A program made the position numbers and the translations under genes. The notes beneath the pieces were generated by a model. The model did no database searches and was not told where the DNA came from. It saw only the letters and a list, made by a program, of their open reading frames with translations. This document shows, piece after piece, positions 40,101 to 47,282 of a stretch of 64,000 nucleotides of DNA (the first letter of the stretch is position 1; every line of letters starts with the position of its first letter). Origin of the DNA: JADFDG01 sp965232985 (lineage in GTDB: Bacteria; Pseudomonadota; Gammaproteobacteria; Pseudomonadales; JADFDG01); contig CBDDRC010000005.1 of the NCBI GenBank assembly GCA_965232985.1, forward strand, positions 24,565 through 88,564, read 5' to 3'.

Positions 40101-43100
40101 GGTCACTGTCGGCAGCGCCGTAGAAAGTCGCACCTGAATCGACGTTGATATTGAAGACATCGTTGCCAGCACCGCCGGACAACAGCCCGGCAAACGCACT
40201 GCTGTCGACCACAAACGTATCGACGCCGGCGCCTCCGTAAAACTCTTCCAGACCGGCAAAAGCCGATACGGTGCCATTGTCGATCGTTCCGCTATCAGAA
40301 CCGCTGAGCGTCCACGTCGTCGCCAGGGTACCGCCGATGACAGAATCGACGCCCAGATCGCCCTCAATCTGAGCGACCGCAGCACCTGCAGAAAGATCAA
40401 AGCTGTCATTGCCATCCGCACCGCTCAGGATGCCGGTATGGGTTGCGCCAACGACGAAGGTGTCGGCGCTGCTGCCACCGGTAATATTTTCCATGCCGGA
40501 GAAATTGCTCACCGCGGTTGACAGCAAGGGGCCATCGTAGATCGCACCCTGACCATCGGCCGTGATGTCGATTTTGAACGGATCCGCCGAGTCGTTGATC
40601 AACGTGTCGGTACCGATACCGCCATCAATGTTGGTCATCACACCGTTCGTCTGCAGACTCAGACTGTCGGCACCCCCCGCCAAATCAATCGACTCGATGG
40701 CGGAGAACAGGATGCCGTTGATATTGCCCCCGTAGGTTGCCGTGATCGTGGCGACATCATCGCCGCCGGTTCCGAGCAGCACATCGGTGGCATAGGTACT
40801 ACCGACGATGGTTTCGATGTTGGTGATCAGAGCAAGATCGATGGTTGCACCGATCAGCAATACATCAACATAAGCACTGTAGTCGACAACATCAGCGCCA
40901 AGCCCGCCATCGAAACTTTCGATATTGCTGAAGGCAAAGGCGTTGACGGTGCCGCTACCCTTGCTGGTGATGGAGAAAGTGTTGGCTCCGGTCGTGCCGG
41001 TGATACTGTCGCCTGAGCCAGCACTCTCCAGACCACCGTCGAGCTGCTGGAAGTTTGTGAACGACACCCCGTTGAGCGTGCCGCCAGTCGCGTCAGCATC
41101 GCTGAGCACAAAAACGTCGTCGCCGGCCCAGCCATTCAGCCGATCGGAATCAGCATCAGCACCGCCATCGAGCGTGCCGGTCACCGTACCGCCGTTGAGA
41201 TAGACCGTGTCGGCGCCGACGCCAGCGTCCAGATTACCCGTGAGCGTACCAAGAATATTGATGGTGTCGGCGCCGTCTCCGGCGTCCAGGTCGCCCGTGT
41301 AATCATTCACGGTGATGCTGTCGTTGAAAGCGCCAGCCTGAACCACCTCGACGCCACTGAATGTCAAATTCTCGGCACTGACTGCGCTACCGCTGTCGGC
41401 AAGATCCCAGCTCAGGCCAGTACCGGTGGCGCCAATGATCGTGTCGACGCCACCGCCGGCATTGAAGGTTACCGCAGAATAATATGACGCAAGCGGACTG
41501 TTGAGGGACAGCGTATCGGCATCGCTGCTACCGGTAAGTAGCAATTGCATTAACCCGTTGATGCGGAAATCGATCCCTGCGCCATCAACACGAATCTCAT
41601 TCCCAAACAGGGTGTACGTATGCGGCGCGCCGGAACCACTGAGAAAGACACGGTCAATGTTGGTGCCGGTAATATCCACCAGACTGCCGGCAGCGTTCGG
41701 ATTAGCGAAGTAGAAATCGTCGGCACCACTGCCGCCGGACACATTGATGGCGCCAGCCGTCTGCAGTGAACCGATCTGGTTGACGCTGCCGACATTGGCC
41801 AGGCCGACCTGCACGTCGACATTCCCAGCACCCGCCATCACCAACGGCAGGGACACATTGGCGCCGGCCTTCACCAGAACCGTGCCACCTGCGGTGCTGC
41901 CGCCGGCGTCCAGGGCATCAATACTCCCGTATACCGTCACGTCGTCAGCGGCATCCAGTGTCACCTGGCCGTCACGCGTCGTGATGCTGTTGACGGCAAT
42001 GTCACCGTTGACGTTGCCGTTTGTAAGCACGACGTAACCGCCTGCCTGTCCGCCGGCGGTCGTATCGATCGTCCCGACATTGCTCACCTCAAGCGTCACG
42101 CTGCCGCCACGCGTCAGCGCACCGAGGTTACCGCCGTAGGTAAAACCGCTACCACTACTGACCGACATGCCGTTGGTTGTCAGCCCCAGGCCGACATCGC
42201 CACCCACCGCGATGTTGTTGAGCTGCACGTTGCCAACCGAACTCAGATTCAGATTACCGCCGATATTTGTCAGATCGGAAAACGACAGATCGCCGGAGGT
42301 ATTGGCAATGTCGACATTGCCACCCGTACCCGCAGTTTCGATCTGCAACATACCCGGCGTGATGCCATCAAGGACAAAGGGGCCGCTGTTGAGCAACACA
42401 TCGCCGTCCGCAAAGGTGTTGCGCAGAATCAAGTTGCCATTGCTGACCTGCTTGTTGTTGGTGGTTGAAACAAGATCGGCAGCGCCAACCTGGATCTCGA
42501 TGTTCTGATCAGCCGTCTGCAGCCAGTCGATCACATGGTTGGTCGCGTCATCGAGCATCACCAAATTGCCATCGCCGGCCGGAAGCGCAATGTTCCGGTT
42601 GTAGCCGATATCAATGTTGCCAATGGCGACCTGATCCTGCTGAATCTCGGTGCCGAGCAGATCATCGTAAAGCAGTCGCAACAAAATATCGCCAACGCCT
42701 GTGTCCACGACCTTCAGCATACCCATCGTGCCGCTCAAACCGGCGGCGACAATGTCGAAAGAGTCGGTCGAGGCCAGACCATGCACTGCAGCGACCTGCA
42801 GCGTCACGTCACCCGCGGCGGCAATTTCCTTGTTTAGGAAGTCAGCATTGCTGGCGATCAACTGTGGGGTGGTGACGCTAACGTTGGTGCCCCTGATCAC
42901 CGCCGGCAGGGCACTGCTTCCGTAACTTTCATCGGCGCTGTCGATATTGATGGAAACGACACCCGTACCGGCAGTGAGCTGGACGTTGCCACTGCCGGCA
43001 TCGATGCGGCCATAGACGCCGTTGGCTGCCGTAGCATCATCCTCAAATACGATGCCGCTGGTGTTGCTCGTGCCAACACCGGTACCACTGTTATTGCCCG

Positions 43101-44808
43101 CAGTAAAACTGATGTTCCCGCCATTGCTCTCGATGACACCGTCAATCAGGATGTCGTCCTGGGCATTGAAGGTTACGGCGAGCGAATCGCCACCCAACAA
43201 CAAGGTGCCATCACCGATCGTGCCACTGAATAAAATGTCGTCGAATGCATCAATCTGCAACGCATTGCTGCCCTTGCCGTCGTAATCGAGCACAGCGCCG
43301 GACTGCCAGATCACGTCACCGTCCGAACCACCTGAGCCGGCAGTGGTTCGCAGTACCACGGTCGCCCCGCCGGTGAGGGCAGCATTGATGCTGCTCACTG
43401 CAATGCTCGCGTTGCCGCTGCCGTTTGATTGAAACGGCGAGAGGAGCGTCCCGGAACCTGTCAGGTTCATTGTCGTGCTGGCGGTCACGGTGAGATTGCG
43501 CGGGTCAATCAACCAGGTGCCACCCCTGCCGTTTGCCGCCGTGACATCCGGCGTCGTGGCGATATCGAGAAAATTATGGCTCGATGTCTCGATAAAACCG
43601 CCATCACCACCCTCGGTGCCACCGCGCGCGGACAAGGCTCCATAGGCACGCGTTGCTTCATCGGACCAGACGATCAGCTTGCCGCCGTTGCCGTTCAGGG
43701 TCGCGTCGGCGCTGACGCGCGTGTTCTCGCCCAGATAGACCGCCGTAGCGTTACGCACGTCGATGTTCGCACCCTGATAGTCGCCGCCGAGCAGCACGCT
43801 GCCGCCACCGGCGGTGCCATTCGCACTCAGCACGGCGTTATCGAACAAACCGACGTTGTCGCCCGTCACCACGATACTGCCGCCCCTGCCATTGGCGTTG
43901 TCGGCAACCAGCGCGCCGTTACCGCCGACCAGCATGTTGCCGGCACCCTCAGCGCCCGTCAGGAAAATACGGCCGCTGTGTTCCTTGGTAGCGTTTGCCT
44001 GGATCAGACCGACGTTGTTCACCGCCGCATCGAACAACGCGCGCGCCGCAGCGGCACTCAGCATCACCATGCCGCCGTCGGCGATGATGTCGCCGCTGTT
44101 GCTCACCGCCGCCGAGACACCGATATTGCGCAGCACGTCTTTGGTGACGCGCACACCAATCATGTTGTCTTCGTCGAAGGTGAGCACCGCCCCGGAACCG
44201 GCCGCAAGATCGACGCGACCGAGGCGCGCCGTGATCAGGCCCTCGTTGTTCACGGCACCGCCGATGAGCGCCACGGAACCACCGCTGGCCGCGTTGATCA
44301 CTCCCTGGTTGATGATCTGACCCGCTGCTGCAGCGTCCTCCGCCAGCACCAGCACGACATCGCCGCGCTCGAAAGCGGCCAGATCGACATTCAGCGACGT
44401 GGCGATCAGGCTGCCGGTATCAATGCGGGCGGTACGTCCGAACAGAATGCCGTGCGAGTTTTGCAGAATGACGCGGCCATTGGCATCGAGCTGACCAAAA
44501 ATCTGGCTGGCCTTGCCGTCGAGAATGCGATTAAGCGCCACCGCTGAGCTGTTGGGCTGGGCAAACTGTACGCGTTCAGCGGCAGCGATATCGAACGACT
44601 GCCAATCCAGCGCGAGGCGCTGTGTCTTCTGTTCAATGAGCGTATGCGTTGCCGTCGGGTTTGAGATCGCCCCGGAACCGCTCGTCACGCGGCCGCCGAC
44701 CGGCGCCGCCCAGGCCGCCCCGCTGGGCAGCGCCATCAGAACCGAAAGCAGGAAACTTATTGTTGCCCGAAAAGCCCGGGTAGACCGCCTTGGTGTGATG
44801 CCAGCCAT
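34123..44808 (-). CDS. Giant TpsA-type exoprotein: two-partner secretion domain, RTX-like repeats, beta-helix repeats (3,561 aa)
   Basis: This is a very large secreted protein. A signal peptide ends at AWA near residue 34. The two-partner secretion (filamentous haemagglutinin N-terminal) domain covers about residues 35-300, with QPNSSAVALNRI at 84-95 and NSHGILFG at 117-124 in place of the usual NPNGI. Residues ~300-1020 are Gly/Asn/Val-rich beta-helix repeats. Residues ~1020-2370 carry degenerate GGxGxDxF units like RTX calcium-binding nonapeptides. Residues ~2370-3480 are beta-helix again. The end is an acidic, then Gln/Lys-rich tail (ELPEDQKVADG; KPGIFKRIFGMLRALPG). I found no cysteine. 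No VENN motif or recognisable toxin domain is seen, so a contact-dependent toxin is unlikely. AAAGGAG lies just before the ATG at 44808. An adhesin or biofilm matrix role is inference. Confidence 0.88.
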   Translation of the reverse strand: MAGITPRRSTRAFRATISFLLSVLMALPSGAAWAAPVGGRVTSGSGAISNPTATHTLIEQKTQRLALDWQSFDIAAAERVQFAQPNSSAVALNRILDGKASQIFGQLDANGRVILQNSHGILFGRTARIDTGSLIATSLNVDLAAFERGDVVLVLAEDAAAAGQIINQGVINAASGGSVALIGGAVNNEGLITARLGRVDLAAGSGAVLTFDEDNMIGVRVTKDVLRNIGVSAAVSNSGDIIADGGMVMLSAAAARALFDAAVNNVGLIQANATKEHSGRIFLTGAEGAGNMLVGGNGALVADNANGRGGSIVVTGDNVGLFDNAVLSANGTAGGGSVLLGGDYQGANIDVRNATAVYLGENTRVSADATLNGNGGKLIVWSDEATRAYGALSARGGTEGGDGGFIETSSHNFLDIATTPDVTAANGRGGTWLIDPRNLTVTASTTMNLTGSGTLLSPFQSNGSGNASIAVSSINAALTGGATVVLRTTAGSGGSDGDVIWQSGAVLDYDGKGSNALQIDAFDDILFSGTIGDGTLLLGGDSLAVTFNAQDDILIDGVIESNGGNISFTAGNNSGTGVGTSNTSGIVFEDDATAANGVYGRIDAGSGNVQLTAGTGVVSINIDSADESYGSSALPAVIRGTNVSVTTPQLIASNADFLNKEIAAAGDVTLQVAAVHGLASTDSFDIVAAGLSGTMGMLKVVDTGVGDILLRLLYDDLLGTEIQQDQVAIGNIDIGYNRNIALPAGDGNLVMLDDATNHVIDWLQTADQNIEIQVGAADLVSTTNNKQVSNGNLILRNTFADGDVLLNSGPFVLDGITPGMLQIETAGTGGNVDIANTSGDLSFSDLTNIGGNLNLSSVGNVQLNNIAVGGDVGLGLTTNGMSVSSGSGFTYGGNLGALTRGGSVTLEVSNVGTIDTTAGGQAGGYVVLTNGNVNGDIAVNSITTRDGQVTLDAADDVTVYGSIDALDAGGSTAGGTVLVKAGANVSLPLVMAGAGNVDVQVGLANVGSVNQIGSLQTAGAINVSGGSGADDFYFANPNAAGSLVDITGTNIDRVFLSGSGAPHTYTLFGNEIRVDGAGIDFRINGLMQLLLTGSSDADTLSLNSPLASYYSAVTFNAGGGVDTIIGATGTGLSWDLADSGSAVSAENLTFSGVEVVQAGAFNDSITVNDYTGDLDAGDGADTINILGTLTGNLDAGVGADTVYLNGGTVTGTLDGGADADSDRLNGWAGDDVFVLSDADATGGTLNGVSFTNFQQLDGGLESAGSGDSITGTTGANTFSITSKGSGTVNAFAFSNIESFDGGLGADVVDYSAYVDVLLIGATIDLALITNIETIVGSTYATDVLLGTGGDDVATITATYGGNINGILFSAIESIDLAGGADSLSLQTNGVMTNIDGGIGTDTLINDSADPFKIDITADGQGAIYDGPLLSTAVSNFSGMENITGGSSADTFVVGATHTGILSGADGNDSFDLSAGAAVAQIEGDLGVDSVIGGTLATTWTLSGSDSGTIDNGTVSAFAGLEEFYGGAGVDTFVVDSSAFAGLLSGGAGNDVFNINVDSGATFYGAADSDRFVLADAIDVSGVISGDAGTGGATGIDLIDMTGWSSAITLDMANNTLTGVSGTLAFLEGLEMPAGGNDTLIGGNGTNSWSIVGSNAVTQGGGTFTGVDNLVGGTGADTFNFSASVTFAGIIDGGTGAGYNEIFGTSNDETLQLGALARAGTFAGTDFYDIDGVNGNGGSDAAVGTAGDESVMLGASGAASFGTLNLIGFTTFDGAAGADTFSINGAFGSAVTLAGSAGDDRLEFNGGSVLAGSTFDGGTHTALGDRVFGSSGADSFALTGISGQVDIGAILLASNIESLDGNAGSDTLNGSAAGDLWDLADAGSTVAAMGFAGFEAIIAGNGANTFNIGTYTGNVTGGTGDDVFVLNGALSGSIDGNTGSDTLQGSTATDSVVLNGSATAGSINGAGFSNIETLAGSGGSDSITSTSTTTFVISGTDSGTVGTLTFAGFGTLIGGAGNDTFNIGAAGKLTGGAQGNGGSDAVNGTSGTESWTLASASGGDVTNGSGTTTFTGIESIDGGSGGSDTLTLTGALDETVTLNGGGSGSVGTLLFAGITDIDAGLGNDIFLIAAGTHTGNLMGGAGDDGFQFNGGTLVGSIDAGSGSETLGDRIGGTTGDDTAVVSGANAGTFNGISFVAVERIDAGAGGSDAISTSGTNTWSLGGGIDQVSGITYTNFESLSAGNGIDIFNINGVVAYALNGNGGDDVFNFNVGGALNNNASGGDGDDTFNLLGGSVSGTLDGGSTGEVVGDTVAGGALADIFNVSGLGSGTANGIAFTGTERLQGNGGDDTFTVAAPGNVTLVDGGTGTGDVLSINSATQINVNGSTLSATQSTAWSGFESLQVTTSALANVVIDGGLALTGNLNINSAGAISTLGGAASRVGANAVNATAVGNVDLYTDALGLDVASSSGNVTIDELSGLSAVHVTGVNVGLVVGGAVSDADASVDLAGSASTTINVATGDIGTLTAPLQIQSPVVSTITGNGAQRITLASNVNRLNISAGTNTVALRTATAAQVISQDVSDQILAGSLLLLNGSYALDGNNAVGTLAANTDGAVIFNNGANNLVIGTIDTISGITTTDDTVGLAAGDISQDGAAAIVAGALVVGTTGGDVALTAAGNDFATVAANVQGDLMLVEANGFDVGTVGSIDGITSTGFTAITSGGAVTDTSALRVGGLALAGTGSYALDAIGNQFGTLAVNTQTDTLLTQTGALTIGTVNGVAGVNTGAATFNLAAGTGGLSIAQNVDAGAIVLSADGDISGAGILSAATFDLAAAGDVSVNTAIDTLRALSSGGSLTVNDAGALLIDSASAATALSISSGGDLGVEEVTANTVMLASTGGAIVDGNAEATNVIATTVALQAAGDIGTITDFATAAGDAIEVTGLAAGGLAAQTGTGAINIGFIGDYVTGTDDVQGAASFLLGATGNLDAASGLDAFATATNIGLATAGTLTLPTMSTTGTGSTLQLSAVDIVADGGVRTIGINADTLRFNVAAPGGATRLQGAIGTIASSSIGGDIFIDVNAPLTVNGLTTADGLVDILVSNGDATLLDINTSAVDDDSNDITVTASAGNIVVGVLTAGTQNDVTLTAAGSITDVANTVHADMLTMDAGGDIGAADNHFNTGVVSIDGVSAGGSIWVDETDDIDVTNLTAPNGGVYLYTPGRSNIRSVTAGSSGITVLFNGGSLAGLTTTGDIDVTATTDVSIDNANAGGGVAVTAGGNASLDNIVAGAGGFTADITGAVALGDIVANGGAIVLTSGGDTVINGLLETTGGAGNDIMLESGGGILMAVDADGASAGIAQADGASISLTALNDIYITLIDAGVGTVDITSTTGRVGVNARKLQSNTSPNIVASTTSISGAAGIGDLTGKQLVIDTNILNLSSAGVVIQPILLRDTIIVSDARITPPLSQILGNLKFDPDLEGLAYLDPAIFTAVGNYATDDNALELPEDQKVADGAVPDASQPVAQEQKQKEKPGIFKRIFGMLRALPGSQVPAAGQRSAVPLAMN
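37700..41745 (-). repeat. Degenerate RTX-like repeat region inside the tpsA-type gene
   Basis: About 1,350 codons encode a loosely periodic pattern: a GGxGxDTF unit, a short strand, GxIDGGxGxDTLxG, then a GTxxGxxFxxIExLxGG unit, recurring roughly every 60-70 residues (for example GGTGADTFNF, GGTGDDVFVL, GGAGNDTFNI, GGDGDDTFNL). Repeats are diverged rather than identical, so this is old protein-level repetition and not a recent tandem duplication. In RTX proteins such glycine/aspartate loops bind calcium and fold on secretion. Whether enough ligands are kept here is untested. Confidence 0.75.
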
Positions 44809-44842
44809 GATCCCAGCTCCTTTTCCCGTAAGGTTGCGGTGC

Positions 44843-44856
44843 GCAGGAGTTCCTGC
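44843..44856. other. Short inverted repeat between the tpsB- and tpsA-type genes
   Basis: GCAGG-AGTT-CCTGC forms a five-base stem in the 62-base gap between the two genes. It has no following T-run, so it is not an intrinsic terminator. It could be an RNA processing or attenuation element that sets the ratio of transporter to exoprotein; this is speculative. Confidence 0.3.
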
Positions 44857-44870
44857 TTCCCAACAACAAA

Positions 44871-46811
44871 TCAATTCATCGTGTAGGTCAGATCAACCCA
44901 GACCTGCACCGATTCCTCAGTGGCCGCCGCAGTATCCGCATCCGAAAATTTGCTGTTGATCGGCTGCGCGATACTCATCTGCCCGCTGAAACGTTTGCCC
45001 CAGTCAAAACGGATACCCAGGCCCCCGCCCAGCAGCGCTGCCCACTGGTCGCTGGGCGCAGGCCCCGTGCTCGGCTCAAGCGCGATCTGGGTGCCGTAGC
45101 CGGCATCGAGAAACAATGTGAACTGCAGGATGTCCGCCACACTTTTACCGGCGGCGATATCGATATCCAGCACCCTGGGCAGTTCGGGATACCATTCCGC
45201 GCCGACCAGCAGCGCCTGATCCGCCGAGAAGGTCGTGGGTCCGTAGGCGCGCACCGCGTTCGGCCCACCGAGGGAGAACAACTCAACGCTCGGCATCTTC
45301 ACATCGCTCCACTGGCCGATCGTGTTGACCACCATGCGGTTAGTTTTGTCGGTGAAGGGCAGGGGGACGAAAAACAGCACCGAACCTTCGAAGTACAGCT
45401 TCGCAAAAGTATCCGATTGCCCATCTTCCAGGCCGGCAATCACCTCTCCACCATCAAGCTGCGCGGCGAGGCGCGCCAACAGGCGTTGGCGCTCATAGAG
45501 CTGATCCCAGTCGATCGTGACGCCGGCGTTGCGACTCTCCTCACTCTTGGCAAACGTGCCGCCAATACCGGCAAGATCAGACTGCTTGTTGGCAACGAGA
45601 ACGCCCGTATAAAAATTACCGCGTCGCCCACGCTCAAAGTTGTGCTTGAAGTTCGCTTCGAAAGTCGTCGTCGTGCCCAGCAGATCTTCGAAATCGGCAC
45701 TGCCGCCGACGATATAGTCGTTGTAGCTTGCGTTGACCGCCAGCTTGTTGCGCAGACCGAAAACCGGCACAACGTATTCGACCATGCCATATGTCGAATT
45801 CGCCGGCTCGCCACTTTGCAGCACGCCAACACGCATCTCATCGCCAATGCCGGTGGGGTTCAACCACTGCGCCTGACCAAACAGCCGATACACGCCGGTA
45901 AAATCGGTGCCCTGATTATCAAGACGGAGCAGCGCGTCCCACTGTTTTTCTTCACGCACATTCAAATTGAGCTTGGTCTCACCCAGCTGATCGCCGGCCG
46001 TGAAATAGCCGAACAACTCGATGCCGGGCAGATCGTTGGCGAGATACATCGCTTCCTGGATATTGTCGGCCGTCACCGACCCACCCAACACGGAACCGAA
46101 CGGCTGCATCAACAATTTTTTGTTGTACCGCGGCTCGCCCTGCACCTGCACGTTACCCAGACGGCCCTCAAGCACCCTGAGTTCCACGACACCGCCAGTC
46201 ACCTCCTGCGCCGGGATATAGGCGCGCGCGAGAATGTAACCGCGTTCACGGTAATACTGCGTGACGGCCTGTGCAATTTCTTCAAGCTGTCCGTGGGTCA
46301 GACCACGCTGCAAGCGTTGCCCGGATACGATTTCCATCAAGGTCTCGACATCGAGCGGCGTGACTTCCGCGAAAACACCACGCGCCTCGATATCGGCAAG
46401 AATCTGGGCAATATCGACGAGATCCTGCCGGCCATAACCGTAGGCGATATGCTCCTTCAGCTTCATCGCATCAAAACGCAATTGCTCGACGAGACGACCA
46501 ACGGCTTCGCGGGTAACACCGTCTTCAGGAAATTCCGCAAGCGAATCAAGCTTGAACCTGTTGACCCAGATACGCGGACCGGCCTGGGGGTCGGGGTTGC
46601 GTTCAATCACCGGCGGGATGGTGCCGTCCTCACCCTCAATGCGGGTGCGCGCCTCGAACTGTTCGCCCATATCCGGCTGCACCTGCTGACCGGGAAACGA
46701 AGCCTGGTCTGCCGCCAGCGCCACACTGGAAACGACAGCACCGGAAACGACGGCGACTGCCAACAACGCCAAGGCACCCATTCGAACGAGCATATCCCTG
46801 ATCCCCGCCAT
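44871..46811 (-). CDS. TpsB-type outer membrane transporter (ShlB/FhaC/HecB family)
   Basis: This is a 646-residue Omp85-superfamily transporter that exports the TpsA partner encoded 62 bases downstream. A signal peptide covers about residues 1-34 (VSSVALAADQ). The POTRA region follows (WVNRFKLDSL; ARAYIPAQEVTGGVVELRVLEGRLG), with an extra helical insert of roughly 80 residues after the first strand. The C-terminal barrel carries the conserved L6-loop signature as GGPNAVRAYGPTTFSAD, where most relatives have VRGY or VRGF. The ATG at 46811 starts MAGIRDMLVR; an upstream start at 46823 is less likely. The protein ends in DLTYTMN, not in the C-terminal Phe usual for barrels. Confidence 0.93.
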   Translation of the reverse strand: MAGIRDMLVRMGALALLAVAVVSGAVVSSVALAADQASFPGQQVQPDMGEQFEARTRIEGEDGTIPPVIERNPDPQAGPRIWVNRFKLDSLAEFPEDGVTREAVGRLVEQLRFDAMKLKEHIAYGYGRQDLVDIAQILADIEARGVFAEVTPLDVETLMEIVSGQRLQRGLTHGQLEEIAQAVTQYYRERGYILARAYIPAQEVTGGVVELRVLEGRLGNVQVQGEPRYNKKLLMQPFGSVLGGSVTADNIQEAMYLANDLPGIELFGYFTAGDQLGETKLNLNVREEKQWDALLRLDNQGTDFTGVYRLFGQAQWLNPTGIGDEMRVGVLQSGEPANSTYGMVEYVVPVFGLRNKLAVNASYNDYIVGGSADFEDLLGTTTTFEANFKHNFERGRRGNFYTGVLVANKQSDLAGIGGTFAKSEESRNAGVTIDWDQLYERQRLLARLAAQLDGGEVIAGLEDGQSDTFAKLYFEGSVLFFVPLPFTDKTNRMVVNTIGQWSDVKMPSVELFSLGGPNAVRAYGPTTFSADQALLVGAEWYPELPRVLDIDIAAGKSVADILQFTLFLDAGYGTQIALEPSTGPAPSDQWAALLGGGLGIRFDWGKRFSGQMSIAQPINSKFSDADTAAATEESVQVWVDLTYTMN

Positions 46812-46853
46812 GCAGACAACCAACCATTGGGTAACCGGTGCCGGCCGGGATTT

Positions 46854-47273
46854 CTACCACAGAAAGACGAGCAGGCCACAAATCGCGAGCGCGAGCAAAA
46901 TAACACCAACCATCGCTCCTATCCACAAATCGCCACGACCGACAACCGCACGGCGATCCACAGTTGGCTCGCCCAACACCACCGCCTGACGCCGCCGAGT
47001 CTGCCCCTGATCACCGCCGATCATGGTGATATCGGTGTCATGTCGATAGGGTACCGTCGGTGTCGTATGCGTATTCGGCACCGTATGCTCGACGCCCATC
47101 CGCGACGCCGACTCCAGAACGGCAGCAAGCGGCTGCGAGGTCATCGGCACGTCGCCCGCATAACGATCGACGAGAACCCGACGCTGTCGACGATACTCCT
47201 CGCGCGTCAGCTCGCCTGACATCACCGCTCGGGCAAGACGACGCAGCTGCTGGCTGTCTTCACTGACGCCCAT
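46854..47273 (-). CDS. Small membrane protein with SHOCT-like N-terminus and C-terminal TM helix
   Basis: This is a 139-residue protein I cannot assign to a named family. The N-terminus (QQLRRLARAVMSGELTREEY) resembles the short two-helix SHOCT module. The middle (residues ~50-100) is Thr/Pro-rich with EHTVPNTHTTPTVP and DTDITMIGG. A single transmembrane helix at about 116-139 (LWIGAMVGVILLALAICGL) ends the protein, so the bulk should be cytoplasmic if tail-anchored. It lies 9 bases after the kinase and 42 bases before the tpsB-type gene, so it is almost certainly part of that operon. A role as kinase substrate or adaptor is inference. Confidence 0.75.
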   Translation of the reverse strand: MGVSEDSQQLRRLARAVMSGELTREEYRRQRRVLVDRYAGDVPMTSQPLAAVLESASRMGVEHTVPNTHTTPTVPYRHDTDITMIGGDQGQTRRRQAVVLGEPTVDRRAVVGRGDLWIGAMVGVILLALAICGLLVFLW

Positions 47274-47282
47274 GTTCTCTCC

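Noticed and set aside
37700..41745. CRISPR array or recent tandem duplication
   Set aside because: Repetition is at protein level with diverged DNA units, in a single open frame; no identical repeats or regular spacers are visible here or elsewhere in the window.
34123..44808. Contact-dependent inhibition (CdiA-like) toxin
   Set aside because: No VENN-type pretoxin motif, no toxin-like C-terminal domain with unusual composition, and no small immunity gene after the stop; the stop is followed directly by a terminator.
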